Shown: piece by piece, positions 25,652-34,066 of the stretch
Layout of the letters: the number at the start of each line of letters is the position of its first letter
How positions within the stretch are numbered: position 1 is the first letter of the stretch
Source: CAZJFH01 sp964545205
GTDB lineage: Bacteria; Pseudomonadota; Alphaproteobacteria; Rhodospirillales; Magnetospirillaceae
Assembly (NCBI GenBank): GCA_964545205.1
Contig: CAZJFH010000013.1
Span: 22,052-86,051, forward strand
Direction of reading: 5' to 3'
Length of the DNA: 64,000 nt
Made by a program: the position numbers and the translations under genes
Notes under the pieces: model-generated
Databases searched by the model: none
The model's input: only the letters and a program-made list of their open reading frames with translations
Told to the model about the DNA's origin: nothing

Positions 25652-26176
25652 ATGCGTAGGTGGTTTCGATACGTCGCGGCCGGTCTGGCGGCGCTCGTGA
25701 TGGTCATGATCGCCGCCGCGCCGGCCGAGTCCGGCGGCGGCGCGTGGCCGCCCCTCGGGTCGGAAGGGATCTACGATCCCGACTCCGAGGCGGTGGGCAC
25801 GTTGCAGTCGCCGGCGCAGGCGCTGGAGGGATTGCCGCCGGCGGCGACCGGCAATCGGGTCGACTGGGTCGAGGCGTTGCGCCGCGGCCTGATCGCCCCG
25901 CGCAGCGAAGCCGTCGCCGACGGGCAGCCGACCGTCCTGGATCTCGACGTGCCGATGATGCGGACGGCGTCGATGCCCGGCGTGACCTTTCCGCACCGCC
26001 AGCACACCGAATGGCTGACGTGCTCGAATTGCCATCCCAGAATCTTCCTGCCGCAGAAAGCGGCCAATCCGATAACGATGTATTCAATAATGCGCGGGGA
26101 ATATTGCGGCGTGTGTCATGGCAAGGTGGCGTTCCCACCCGCCGACTGTTTCCGCTGTCACAACCAACCAAAGTAG
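25652..26176 (+). CDS. c7-type triheme cytochrome c
   Basis: The 174-residue precursor has a signal peptide ending near PAESG. The mature part has three heme sites (CSNCH, CGVCH, CFRCH) within the same framework as 23775 and 33328: DPDSEAVGTLQSP, GNRVDWVEALRRGLIAPR, FPHRQHTEWLTC and GEYCGVCHGKVAFPPADC. It corresponds to the triheme half of the 23775 product without the extra monoheme domain. It sits between the helical protein and the NHL lipoprotein in the operon. Confidence 0.9.
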   Translation: MRRWFRYVAAGLAALVMVMIAAAPAESGGGAWPPLGSEGIYDPDSEAVGTLQSPAQALEGLPPAATGNRVDWVEALRRGLIAPRSEAVADGQPTVLDLDVPMMRTASMPGVTFPHRQHTEWLTCSNCHPRIFLPQKAANPITMYSIMRGEYCGVCHGKVAFPPADCFRCHNQPK

Positions 26177-26209
26177 TCCCGGACTGAAAAAAGGCTTAGG
26201 GCGCTCGTG

Positions 26210-27277
26210 ATGCGAAGACTGCTCGTCTCGGCCTTGATGCTGATCGTGCTGGCCGGCTGCTCGCCGCCGGCGACGCGCACGCCCGCGCTCGACGTCTCGC
26301 CGACCGCGATGACCTGGCCGCCGCCGCCCGAGCTGGCGCGCTACGGCTATGCCGGCACGCTGATCGGCGAGAAGGATTTTCTCGATCCCGGCAAGAAGGA
26401 CCAGGCCGCGTCCTTCGGCCTGCGGGTGCTCGAGATCGTCACCGGCCTGGTGTTCGGCGAGGACAAGACGCTCGAGCTGCGCCGGCCGGTCGGCGGCATG
26501 ATCGACGGCGCCGGCCGCATCCTGGTCACCGACGCCAGCCATCCCGGCGTGCTGGTCTTCGACATGCCGGGGCAGAAGGTGCTGCGCTGGACGATGGCCG
26601 GCGAGAACGACACCTTCCGCACTCCGGTCGGCATCGCGCCCGACGGCCGCGGCGGCTACTGGGTCGCGGATTCGGAACTTGCCCGCGTCGTGCGCCTCGA
26701 CGCCGCCGGCCTGCCGGTCGGGGCCTTGGGCGCCGGCGAGCTGGTGCGCCCGACCGGGCTGGCCTTCGACGCGGCGGCGGGCGAGCTCTACGTGGCCGAC
26801 ACCCAGGCGCACATCGTCGCCGTCTACGATTCCGACGGCCGCCGCCTGCGCACGCTGGGCCGGCGCGGCGAGGCGCCGGGCGAGTTCAACTTCCCGACGC
26901 ACCTCACGCTGCACGGCGGCGCGCTGTATGTCAGCGACACCCTGAACTTCCGGGTGCAGAAGCTGGCCCCGGACGGTGCCAGCCTGGCGGTGATCGGCGA
27001 GCTCGGCGACAAGGTCGGCAACATGAACCGGCCCAAGGGCGTGGCCGTCGGCGGCGACGGCCGCATCTACGTCGTCGAATCGCTGCACGACTTCGTTCTG
27101 GTCTACGACCGCGAAGGCCGGTTCCTGCTGCCGCTCGGCGGGACCGGCACCGAGGAGGGGCTGTTCTACGGGCCCGCCGGCGTGTGGACCGACGCCAGCG
27201 GCCGCGTCTTCGTCGCCGACATGTTCAACGGGCGCATATCGGTGTTCAGCGAACTGACCCGGGGGCCGGACTCATGA
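26210..27277 (+). CDS. NHL-repeat beta-propeller lipoprotein
   Basis: The 355-residue precursor has a lipobox (LMLIVLAGC). The start at 26210 (ATG) is preferred; a GTG three bases earlier is in frame. Repeated blades include RPTGLAFDAAAGELYVAD, TLNFRVQKLAPDG, RPKGVAVGGDGRIYVVE and GPAGVWTDASGRVFVAD, typical of NHL propellers. It resembles the lipoprotein at 17102 in length, lipobox and N-terminal WPPPPE/WPSPPDEPR stretch. Its stop overlaps the start of the 11-heme cytochrome (ATGA), so the two are translationally coupled and probably work together. Confidence 0.85.
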   Translation: MRRLLVSALMLIVLAGCSPPATRTPALDVSPTAMTWPPPPELARYGYAGTLIGEKDFLDPGKKDQAASFGLRVLEIVTGLVFGEDKTLELRRPVGGMIDGAGRILVTDASHPGVLVFDMPGQKVLRWTMAGENDTFRTPVGIAPDGRGGYWVADSELARVVRLDAAGLPVGALGAGELVRPTGLAFDAAAGELYVADTQAHIVAVYDSDGRRLRTLGRRGEAPGEFNFPTHLTLHGGALYVSDTLNFRVQKLAPDGASLAVIGELGDKVGNMNRPKGVAVGGDGRIYVVESLHDFVLVYDREGRFLLPLGGTGTEEGLFYGPAGVWTDASGRVFVADMFNGRISVFSELTRGPDS

Positions 27278-29871
27278 CCCGCCTCGCTGCGATGGCGCTG
27301 CTTCTGCTCGCCCTGGCCGCCGCCCTGCCCGGCGCAGCCGGGGCGCAGCAGCGCAAGAGCGACATCGCCGGCACCAAGCACAATCTCTCGGCGACCAGCG
27401 CCAACACCGTCAAGGCCAGCACCGAGGACGAGATCTGCGTCTTCTGCCACACGCCGCACGGCGGCACCTCGGGCATGTCGCCGCTGTGGAACCGCCAGGT
27501 CGACGGCGGCGGCACCAGCTACGAGATGTACCAGTCGATGTCGATGAACGCCTCGAAGCCGGCCTCGCCGCAGGGCACCAGCAAGCTGTGCCTGTCGTGC
27601 CACGACGGCACCATCGCGCTCGGCAACGTCGACGTCCTCAACGGCGCCAAGCTCGACAGCGCCGACATCTCGATGAGCCACACCCACATGCCCGCCGACA
27701 CCCACACCAACGAGGTCACCGGCGGCACGATGGGCAGCGGCGAGGGGCAGTATTCCGGGTTCACGCGTCTGATCGGCACCGACCTGACCAACGACCACCC
27801 GATCTCGATCGACTACTCCAGCGCGGTCACCAACGACAACGAGATGCATGCGGCGGGCGGCGCGGTGGCCGATCGCGGCACCTCGCCGAAGCCGACCCTG
27901 CCGCTGGAGGGCGGCCGCGTCGAGTGCACGAGCTGCCACGACCCGCACCTGAAGAACCCCGAGAAGTTCCTGCGCGCCAACCGCCTGCAGAAGGCGGGAA
28001 CCAGCTTCAGCGGCAGCTTCGACGCCGCCCAGGACCAGATCTGCCTGGCCTGCCACAACAAGGCGGGCTGGGCCGAGTCGTCGCACGCCATCGCCACCCA
28101 GACCTACACCGACACCGCCGCCGGCCTGCGCGAGTTCTACAACGCCACCATCGACGCCGACGGCAACGTCACCAGCAAGGATCACACCAACGTCACCGTG
28201 GCCCAGGCCGGCTGCCTGAACTGTCACGACACCCACACCGCGCCCGGCTCGCGCCGGCTGCTGCGCGAGGGCATCCACGGCCCGGCGAACCTGATCGGGG
28301 CGCGGCTCGGCAACACGGCGACCAACAAGCGCTCGGCGATCGAGAACACCTGCTTCATGTGCCATTCGACCGATGGCGGGGTGCTGTCGAACACCAGCAA
28401 CGTGCCCAACATCAAGACCGACTTCACCTACAAGCTCAACAGCAAGGGATATTGGATGCCGCTGTACCGGTACCGGAACAACGGCACCGACGACGAGGAG
28501 GTCCACGACATCGGCGACCTTTCGGCCGGCGGCTGGGGCAGCTACACGCCGGACGCCAAGGGCGCCGGCGCCGATTTCCTCGAGGCGCCGAACCTGCTCG
28601 GCAAGCTGGGATCGAGCTACCGGCACGTCGAATGCACCGACTGCCACAACCCGCACCGCGTCCGCCGCGCCCAACGCTACGACGACACCAGCGGCGCCTC
28701 GACCGTCGGCACCCACGTGCACGTCGCCGGGACCAAGCACACCAACCTGATCTCCGGCGTGCTGTACGGGTCGTGGGGCGTCGAGCCGAGCTATCCGACG
28801 ACCAGCGGTCCCGGGAGCTGGAGCGACAGCGCCACCTTCGACACCGCCAACAACATCAAGCGCGGCCTTCCCGCCGCCGGCCTCACCGAGGCCAGCGATC
28901 CGCTGAGCACCGCCGGCGTCACCCGCGAATACCAGATCTGCCTGAAGTGCCACTCCAGCTTCGCCTACGGCAACACCCCGCCGACGCTGCCGAGCACCAA
29001 CGACGAAGGCGGCACGGTCTACGACAGCGACGACGGCGACGGCATCCAGCAGTACACCGACCAGTCGCGCGAGTTCCGCGCCCCGACCGCCGACATGAAG
29101 GAGGCCAACGCCACCAACAGCCCCAATCACCGTTCCTGGCACCCGGTGATGCGCGAGACCGGCCGCACCCTGAGCGAGCGCGGTAACATGAACAACGCCA
29201 ACGGCTGGCTCGAGCCGTGGAAGTTCGTCGGGACGCAGACGATGTACTGCAGCGACTGCCATGGCTCGAACACCGCGAACGGCACGGTGGAGCCGAGCAA
29301 TCCCGGTCCGGGCCAGACCCAGCGCGGCGTCTGGGGGCCGCACGGCTCGACCAATCCGTTCATCCTCAAGGGCGGGTTCAGCTCGCGCACCGGCGTCGGC
29401 AACCAGGGCGACATCTGCTTCAAGTGCCACGACTACGGCGCCTACGCCACCGGCTCGACCAGCGCCGACACCGGCTTCTGCTGCGACGGCCGCGGCAACC
29501 TGCACGCCTACCACGCCTCGAAGATCCGGCGGAACGGCGATTCGGGCATGACCGGCCTGTACTGCAGCTGGTGCCACATCGCGGTGCCGCACGGCTGGCG
29601 CAACAAGGCGCTGCTGGTCAACCTCAACGAGGTCGGCAAGGAAACCGACTTCTCGGAATCGATCACCTCGGCGCCCGCCGCCTCGACCGTGAACGGCCTC
29701 ATGCGCGGCTACTACAAGCCGCCCTACTACCTGAACGCCTTCAACCGCGTCGTCACCTGGCAGAAGAGCAAGGCATGGACCGACACCAGTTGCGGCACGT
29801 CGTCGAGCAACGGCGTCTCGTGGATGAAGGTGACCTGCATGGACGTCGAGAACAGTCCGCCGCTGCAATGA
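27274..29871 (+). CDS. Secreted 11-heme cytochrome c
   Basis: The 865-residue precursor has a signal peptide ending in AGAQQ. I count eleven CXXCH sites: CVFCH, CLSCH, CTSCH, CLACH, CLNCH, CFMCH, CTDCH, CLKCH, CSDCH, CFKCH and CSWCH. The first four and their surroundings (GTKHNL, CVFCHTPHG, NDHPIS, VECTSCHDPH) copy the separate tetraheme protein at 19407; the last seven are an added module. There is no lipobox or obvious C-terminal anchor, so it may be periplasmic or exported. It is probably the terminal element of an extracellular conduit. Its start overlaps the NHL gene and its stop overlaps resB (ATGA both times). Confidence 0.9.
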   Translation: MTRLAAMALLLLALAAALPGAAGAQQRKSDIAGTKHNLSATSANTVKASTEDEICVFCHTPHGGTSGMSPLWNRQVDGGGTSYEMYQSMSMNASKPASPQGTSKLCLSCHDGTIALGNVDVLNGAKLDSADISMSHTHMPADTHTNEVTGGTMGSGEGQYSGFTRLIGTDLTNDHPISIDYSSAVTNDNEMHAAGGAVADRGTSPKPTLPLEGGRVECTSCHDPHLKNPEKFLRANRLQKAGTSFSGSFDAAQDQICLACHNKAGWAESSHAIATQTYTDTAAGLREFYNATIDADGNVTSKDHTNVTVAQAGCLNCHDTHTAPGSRRLLREGIHGPANLIGARLGNTATNKRSAIENTCFMCHSTDGGVLSNTSNVPNIKTDFTYKLNSKGYWMPLYRYRNNGTDDEEVHDIGDLSAGGWGSYTPDAKGAGADFLEAPNLLGKLGSSYRHVECTDCHNPHRVRRAQRYDDTSGASTVGTHVHVAGTKHTNLISGVLYGSWGVEPSYPTTSGPGSWSDSATFDTANNIKRGLPAAGLTEASDPLSTAGVTREYQICLKCHSSFAYGNTPPTLPSTNDEGGTVYDSDDGDGIQQYTDQSREFRAPTADMKEANATNSPNHRSWHPVMRETGRTLSERGNMNNANGWLEPWKFVGTQTMYCSDCHGSNTANGTVEPSNPGPGQTQRGVWGPHGSTNPFILKGGFSSRTGVGNQGDICFKCHDYGAYATGSTSADTGFCCDGRGNLHAYHASKIRRNGDSGMTGLYCSWCHIAVPHGWRNKALLVNLNEVGKETDFSESITSAPAASTVNGLMRGYYKPPYYLNAFNRVVTWQKSKAWTDTSCGTSSSNGVSWMKVTCMDVENSPPLQ

Positions 29872-30860
29872 TCCCGCTTCGTCGCATCCTCGAAGTCCTC
29901 GCATCGCTGCGCCTGACGCTGGCCTTGCTGCTGCTGGCGGCGGCGCTGTCGATGGCGGTGCTGGCGCTCGATGCCTCGGCCGGGCCGCTGATGGTGGTGC
30001 CGTGCGTCGGGCTGTTCCTCAACCTGCTGGCCGCGCTGGCGGTCAATCCGCGCCTGAAGCGCCAGACCGGCCTGCTGGTGTTCCATCTCGGCCTGGCGGC
30101 GCTGGCGCTGTTGATCGGGCTCGGTCAGGTCACGCGGCTGAAGGGGACGGTGGAACTGGCCGAAGGCGCCGGGTTCTCGCCGGAACTCGTCGACGCCCGG
30201 CCGGCGCGGCTGCACCGCGGCGCCATCGGCGAGGTGCTGTTCGTCCAAGGACCGCTCGACATCGAATTCGCGCCGGGCATGTGGGCGCGGCACGTCCGCT
30301 CGAACGTCGGCATGCCGGACGGTCGCGGCGGGCTGGCGCCGGCCGTGGTCAGCCAGGGACGGCCGCTGCTGGTCAACGGCTACCGCTTCTCGGTGACCAC
30401 GAACAAGGGATTCGCGCCGGTTCTGACCTACACCGACGCCAACGGTGTCCCCAGCACCGGCGCCGTGCACATGCCGCCTTATCCGCGCCATGCCGACAGG
30501 CAGGCCACGGCGCTCGATCTGCCCGACGGCAGCGCCAGCCTGATCGTCTGGCTGTCGCTGGCGGCGCCGCTTCACCAGCCGGAGGCGGAGTGGCGTTTCG
30601 CGACGCCGCAGGACGCGACGGTGGTGCTCGACGACGGCGAGCGCCGACTCGAGTTGCGGCAGGGCGAGGCGGTGCCGTTCGGCGCCGGCACCTTGCGCTA
30701 CGAGCGGGTCACGGCCTGGATGGGCTATGCAATTTTTTACGATCCCACGCTACCCTGGCTCGTCGCCGCCGGCGTCGTCGCGGCCGCCGGCCTGCTGTGG
30801 CACGCGGTGGCGAAACTGCGGCTGTTCCTGGGTTCCGACGGGCCGTTGCATGCTTCTTGA
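29868..30860 (+). CDS. resB: ResB/Ccs1-like System II cytochrome c maturation protein
   Basis: The 330-residue protein has three N-terminal membrane helices, a large periplasmic loop (about residues 95-285) and a fourth helix near the C-terminus. This is the layout of short ResB/Ccs1 proteins, which bring heme and apocytochrome together with CcsA. Supporting stretches are LASLRLTLALLLLAAALS at the start and VNGYRFSVTTNKGFAPVLTY in the loop. The next gene encodes the partner CcsA. Its start overlaps the 11-heme cytochrome stop, so it is made together with its likely client. Confidence 0.82.
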   Translation: MIPLRRILEVLASLRLTLALLLLAAALSMAVLALDASAGPLMVVPCVGLFLNLLAALAVNPRLKRQTGLLVFHLGLAALALLIGLGQVTRLKGTVELAEGAGFSPELVDARPARLHRGAIGEVLFVQGPLDIEFAPGMWARHVRSNVGMPDGRGGLAPAVVSQGRPLLVNGYRFSVTTNKGFAPVLTYTDANGVPSTGAVHMPPYPRHADRQATALDLPDGSASLIVWLSLAAPLHQPEAEWRFATPQDATVVLDDGERRLELRQGEAVPFGAGTLRYERVTAWMGYAIFYDPTLPWLVAAGVVAAAGLLWHAVAKLRLFLGSDGPLHAS

Positions 30861-31656
30861 ACACCAAATCCTTCTGGCGGGCGGCGCCCTCTACATCCTG
30901 GCGGCGGTGACGGCGGTCGCCGCGCAGCTCCGCGGCCGCGGCCAGAACGCGGCCCTGGCGCTGCTGGTCCTGGCGCTGCTGGTGCACGGGGTGGCGATCC
31001 TGCTGCGCTGGGACCGGCTCGACCACGGGCCGTATCTCAACATGTTCGGCGCCCTTTCCGGCAACGTCTGGACCCTGCATGCCAGCCTGCTGCTCGGGAC
31101 GCTGCTGCTGAAGCGTCTGCGGCCGCTGCTGGCGACCGGATTGCCGCTGCTGCAGGTCATGACGGTATGGCTGCTGACCATCGAGCCGGTCGATTCGGTG
31201 TTCCCGCCGACCTTCGACACCTTCTGGCTGGCCGTGCACATCTGGCTCGGCAAGTTCTTCATGGGCCTGATGCTGATCGCGGTCGCCGCCGGCGTCGTCG
31301 TCGTGATCCGGCGCCTGCGGCGCCCCGAGGCCTTCGCGGCGCTCCCGAACAGCGGCGTGCTCGACGAGCTGAGCTTCCGCCTGGTGCTGCTCGCCTTCGT
31401 GTTCGACAGCCTGATGCTGGTCGCCGGCGCCATCTGGGCGCAGCAGGCCTGGGGCGCCTACTGGACCTGGGATCCGGTCGAGACCTGGTCGTTCGTGACC
31501 TGGCTGGCGGTCGGCATCTACCTGCATCTGCGGGTCATCGAGCGGCCGCCGCCGGAATGGTCGGCGGCGCTGATCTTCATCGGCTTCGCGCTTGGCTTCG
31601 TCACCTATTTCGGGGTGCCGTTCGTGTCGTCGGCGCCGCATCAGGGGATGGTATGA
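30850..31656 (+). CDS. ccsA: CcsA/ResC-like heme lyase with WWD motif
   Basis: The 268-residue membrane protein has about eight helices. It carries the tryptophan-rich heme-handling motif WAQQAWGAYWTWDPVETWSF and flanking histidines (AVHIWLGKFF; HLRVIE), the pattern of CcsA/ResC in System II maturation. It overlaps the resB stop by a few bases. The window also contains the start of ccmF of System I, so the organism appears to have both pathways. The role is inferred to be maturation of the multiheme cytochromes of this operon. Confidence 0.88.
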   Translation: MLLEHQILLAGGALYILAAVTAVAAQLRGRGQNAALALLVLALLVHGVAILLRWDRLDHGPYLNMFGALSGNVWTLHASLLLGTLLLKRLRPLLATGLPLLQVMTVWLLTIEPVDSVFPPTFDTFWLAVHIWLGKFFMGLMLIAVAAGVVVVIRRLRRPEAFAALPNSGVLDELSFRLVLLAFVFDSLMLVAGAIWAQQAWGAYWTWDPVETWSFVTWLAVGIYLHLRVIERPPPEWSAALIFIGFALGFVTYFGVPFVSSAPHQGMV

Positions 31657-32318
31657 AACGCCGGCCGCCGCTTCCGCTGGTCGTGGTGGTGGTCGCGGCC
31701 GCGGTCGCCGCCGCCGGCTGGGGCGTCTCGCGCCTGCCCGGCGACTACGTGGTGGCGCCGGGCAACGTGCCCTGGTCGAACGCCGTGCCGGAGCCCGCGC
31801 CCCCGCCTCCGGCTCCGCCGCCGGTCGAGGCCGGGCCGGCGACGCCGTTCGCGGTCGCCGAGCCGCCGTCGCCGCCCGCCGCCGGCGAGGGGGCGCGGCC
31901 GCTCGACTTCGAGTTCGACCGCAACTTCCGCGCCGGGGTCGTGCGCCTGCGCGAGGGCCGCGTCCATTCGGCGCTGCTGGCCTTCGAGGCGGCGCGGGTC
32001 ATCAAGCCGCACCAGCCGGAAGTTCTGGTCAACATGGGCTTCGCCTACCTCGCCACCGGCCGCTTCGCCGACGCGCGGATGAACTTCGAGCGCGCGCTCC
32101 AAATCCGCGGTGGCCAGGTGAACGCCTATTACGGTCTCGCCGGCGCGTTGCGCGGCGTCGGCGACCTGGAGGGCGCTCTCGGCGCGATGAACGTGTTCCT
32201 GCACTTCGCCGCCCCCGACCACCCGTTCCAGACCCGGGCCCAGGCGGCGGTCTGGGAGCTGGAGGCCGAGCTTGGGCGCCTGCCCGGCCCGCTTGTTCAT
32301 CCGGATCACGATCACTGA
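31653..32318 (+). CDS. Membrane-anchored TPR protein, CcmH/NrfG-like
   Basis: The 221-residue protein has one N-terminal membrane helix (LVVVVVAAAVAAAGWGV), a Pro-rich linker and at least three TPR units (around LLAFEAARVIKPHQPEVLVNMG and RMNFERALQIRGGQVNAYYG). In cytochrome maturation, TPR proteins such as CcmH/CycH and NrfG present apocytochromes to the heme lyase. Its start overlaps ccsA and a ResA-like thioredoxin gene follows directly, which supports that role. Confidence 0.78.
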   Translation: MKRRPPLPLVVVVVAAAVAAAGWGVSRLPGDYVVAPGNVPWSNAVPEPAPPPPAPPPVEAGPATPFAVAEPPSPPAAGEGARPLDFEFDRNFRAGVVRLREGRVHSALLAFEAARVIKPHQPEVLVNMGFAYLATGRFADARMNFERALQIRGGQVNAYYGLAGALRGVGDLEGALGAMNVFLHFAAPDHPFQTRAQAAVWELEAELGRLPGPLVHPDHDH

Positions 32319-32319
32319 C

Positions 32320-32823
32320 ATGCGCTGGCGGGCCGCCTTCGCCGCGATGCTGCTGGCCGCGAGCCTCGGCGGCTGCGACGACGCGCCGCCCGACGGCGCG
32401 GGGCCGCTGGTCGGGCGCGACCTGTCGGGACTGACGCTCGAGACGCTCGACGGCGAGGTCGAGCCGCTGTCCGCCTATCGCGGCAAGACCGTGGTCCTGA
32501 ATTTCTGGGCGACCTGGTGCGCGCCCTGCCGCTGGGAGATGCCGGCGCTGGAGGAACTCTCCCGGCGCGTCGATCCGGCCGGACTGGCGGTGATCGGCAT
32601 CGCCGTGGACGAGAACCCGCTGATGGTGCGCAGCTACATGCGCGAGAAGAAGCTCACCTTCGCCCGCCATGCCGATCCGGGCAGCGCGCTCACCGAGTCC
32701 CTCGGCCTCGAAGGCCTGCCGGCGACGCTGATCCTCGACCCCGAGGGACGGGTGCGCTTCCAGATCAGCGGCGGCCGCGAGTGGGACGATCCCGACGTCC
32801 GCCGCCGCTTCGGGCTGGAGTGA
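32320..32823 (+). CDS. ResA/TlpA-like thioredoxin lipoprotein
   Basis: The 167-residue precursor has a lipobox (AASLGGC). A thioredoxin fold follows with the active site WATWCAPCRWEMPALEEL, a GIAVDEN strand and the cis-proline segment GLEGLPATLI. ResA/CcmG-type proteins reduce the heme-binding cysteines of apocytochromes before heme attachment. It is the last gene of the ten-gene operon, after ResB, CcsA and the TPR protein, completing a System II set. A similar thioredoxin is encoded at 35629. Confidence 0.88.
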   Translation: MRWRAAFAAMLLAASLGGCDDAPPDGAGPLVGRDLSGLTLETLDGEVEPLSAYRGKTVVLNFWATWCAPCRWEMPALEELSRRVDPAGLAVIGIAVDENPLMVRSYMREKKLTFARHADPGSALTESLGLEGLPATLILDPEGRVRFQISGGREWDDPDVRRRFGLE

Positions 32824-32844
32824 TACCTGGACTCGTCGCGGTCA

Positions 32845-32862
32845 TGCCGGCGAAGGCCGGCA
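32845..32862. repeat. Palindromic hairpin element between convergent operons
   Basis: TGCCGGC-GAAG-GCCGGCA forms a seven-base stem. The surrounding text (GTCATGCCGGCGAAGGCCGG) has the form of dispersed intergenic palindromes common in alphaproteobacteria. It lies about 20 bp after the thioredoxin stop and about 100 bp before the end of the convergent c7 operon, so it may end both transcripts. No other copy was noticed in the window. Confidence 0.6.
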
Positions 32863-32965
32863 CCCACTTTCCCCGCGCCGGGTCGCAGCCTCTGGAAAAT
32901 GGGCCTCCGCGGCGGCGACGATGATCCGGCCCGAGGGTCCGGTCAAAGGCGTCCGGGTACGATCG

Positions 32966-33346
32966 CTACCAGATGCCGGGGCCGGTCGCGGTGCGCTGTC
33001 CCTGCACGCCCGTCTGCAGCGTCGGCTTGCCCGAGTGGCACAGGTTGCAGTTCTCGACGCTCCAGGCGATCTCGCCGTTGTGGCAGGTGCCGCAGTACTT
33101 GCCCTCCATGATCGACGTCATGTCGATGTCGTTGGCGCCGGCGCCCATCTTGAAGCCCAGTTCCGTGTGGCAGACGACGCAGCGGAAGCGGATGCGGTGG
33201 AACCAGTGGGGGAAGACCACCGGTCGCACGCCCTCCTTGCTCGACCGATTGTTGATGACGACGTCGGCGAACTCGGCGCCGCCGGGGGCCGGCATGAACA
33301 CCGCGCAGAGCAGTGCCGCGACAAAGATCATTCGGGATTTGGACAC
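32966..33346 (-). CDS. c7-type triheme cytochrome c (paralog of 23312)
   Basis: The 126-residue precursor probably starts at GTG 33346 (VSKSR..., AGG seven bases upstream), which gives a better signal peptide than the ATG at 33331 that overlaps the upstream stop. Three heme sites (CVVCH, CGTCH, CNLCH) lie in the same signature as the 23312 product: FADVVINNRS, FPHWFHRIRFR, YCGTCHNGEIAWSVENC. It is the last gene of the operon that begins with the oxidase-like membrane protein. Confidence 0.9.
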   Translation of the reverse strand: MSKSRMIFVAALLCAVFMPAPGGAEFADVVINNRSSKEGVRPVVFPHWFHRIRFRCVVCHTELGFKMGAGANDIDMTSIMEGKYCGTCHNGEIAWSVENCNLCHSGKPTLQTGVQGQRTATGPGIW

Positions 33347-33993
33347 ACCACCACCTGTCGGTTCTTGCCGGCCTTCTTTTGGCACTTGCCTTCCGCCACC
33401 CACCTGAACGCGTCTTCGTGCTTGACGGAATGGCAGCGGGCGCAGTCGGCGATCGGGAACGCCACCGCGCCGTGGCACTTGCCGCAGAAGCGGCCCTCCA
33501 TGATGTCGAGCATGCCGAAGCGGGTGTCGCCGGCGCGCATCTCGAACGGCTCCTGGTGGCAGGAGCCGCAGTCGAGCCAGGCGGTGTGCTGCTTGTGCGG
33601 GAAGCGGGCGATCGGCAGGCCGCCGTTCGTGTTCAGCAGCACCAGGATGTCGATGCGCGGCAGCTTGCCCTTCTCGGTCAGCGTGGCGCGCGGCTCGATG
33701 AGGCCTTGCTCCAGCGAGGCCATCCAGTCGACCTTGTTGCCGAAATCGCCGTGCCGCGGCAGCACCGACAGCGCCGTGACGGGGTTCTGCAGGGTGCCGA
33801 TTTCGGGATTCTCGCGGTCGTGGAGATCGTCCTCGACGATCGGCGTCCACTCGTGCTTCGGCGCCGCCGGCGCCGCCACCGATTTCGTCGTCGTCGGCCT
33901 CGGCTTGGCGTCGTCGCTGCTGCAGGCCGCGAACAACGGCAGCAGCACCGCCACCGCCAGGCCGAGCAGGGTCCTCATGTAGCGCTTGCTCAC
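33328..33993 (-). CDS. c7-type triheme cytochrome lipoprotein (paralog of 25652)
   Basis: The 221-residue precursor is read from GTG 33993 because GGAGG lies four bases before it; the ATG at 33978 has none. A lipobox (LPLFAAC) should anchor it by lipid. Three heme sites (CGSCH, CGKCH, CARCH) lie in the same framework as 23775 and 25652 (HDRENPEIGTLQNP, GNKVDWMASLEQGLIEPRA, FPHKQHTAWLDC). A C-terminal tail has two extra cysteines (KCQKKAG and VVVCPNPE). It overlaps the 32966 gene. Confidence 0.9.
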   Translation of the reverse strand: MSKRYMRTLLGLAVAVLLPLFAACSSDDAKPRPTTTKSVAAPAAPKHEWTPIVEDDLHDRENPEIGTLQNPVTALSVLPRHGDFGNKVDWMASLEQGLIEPRATLTEKGKLPRIDILVLLNTNGGLPIARFPHKQHTAWLDCGSCHQEPFEMRAGDTRFGMLDIMEGRFCGKCHGAVAFPIADCARCHSVKHEDAFRWVAEGKCQKKAGKNRQVVVCPNPE

Positions 33994-34066
33994 CACGCCT
34001 CCGGAGCTGCGTTGCCGCCGGTGCCGAAGCGCCGGTCGGCAAGAGCGAAGCAAACCGGGTGCCAGC

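Noticed and set aside
27166..29904. A 912-codon open frame antisense to the 11-heme cytochrome
   Set aside because: Composition is Val/Gly/Ala/Arg repeats produced by the complement of the cytochrome codons; no ribosome site or domain.
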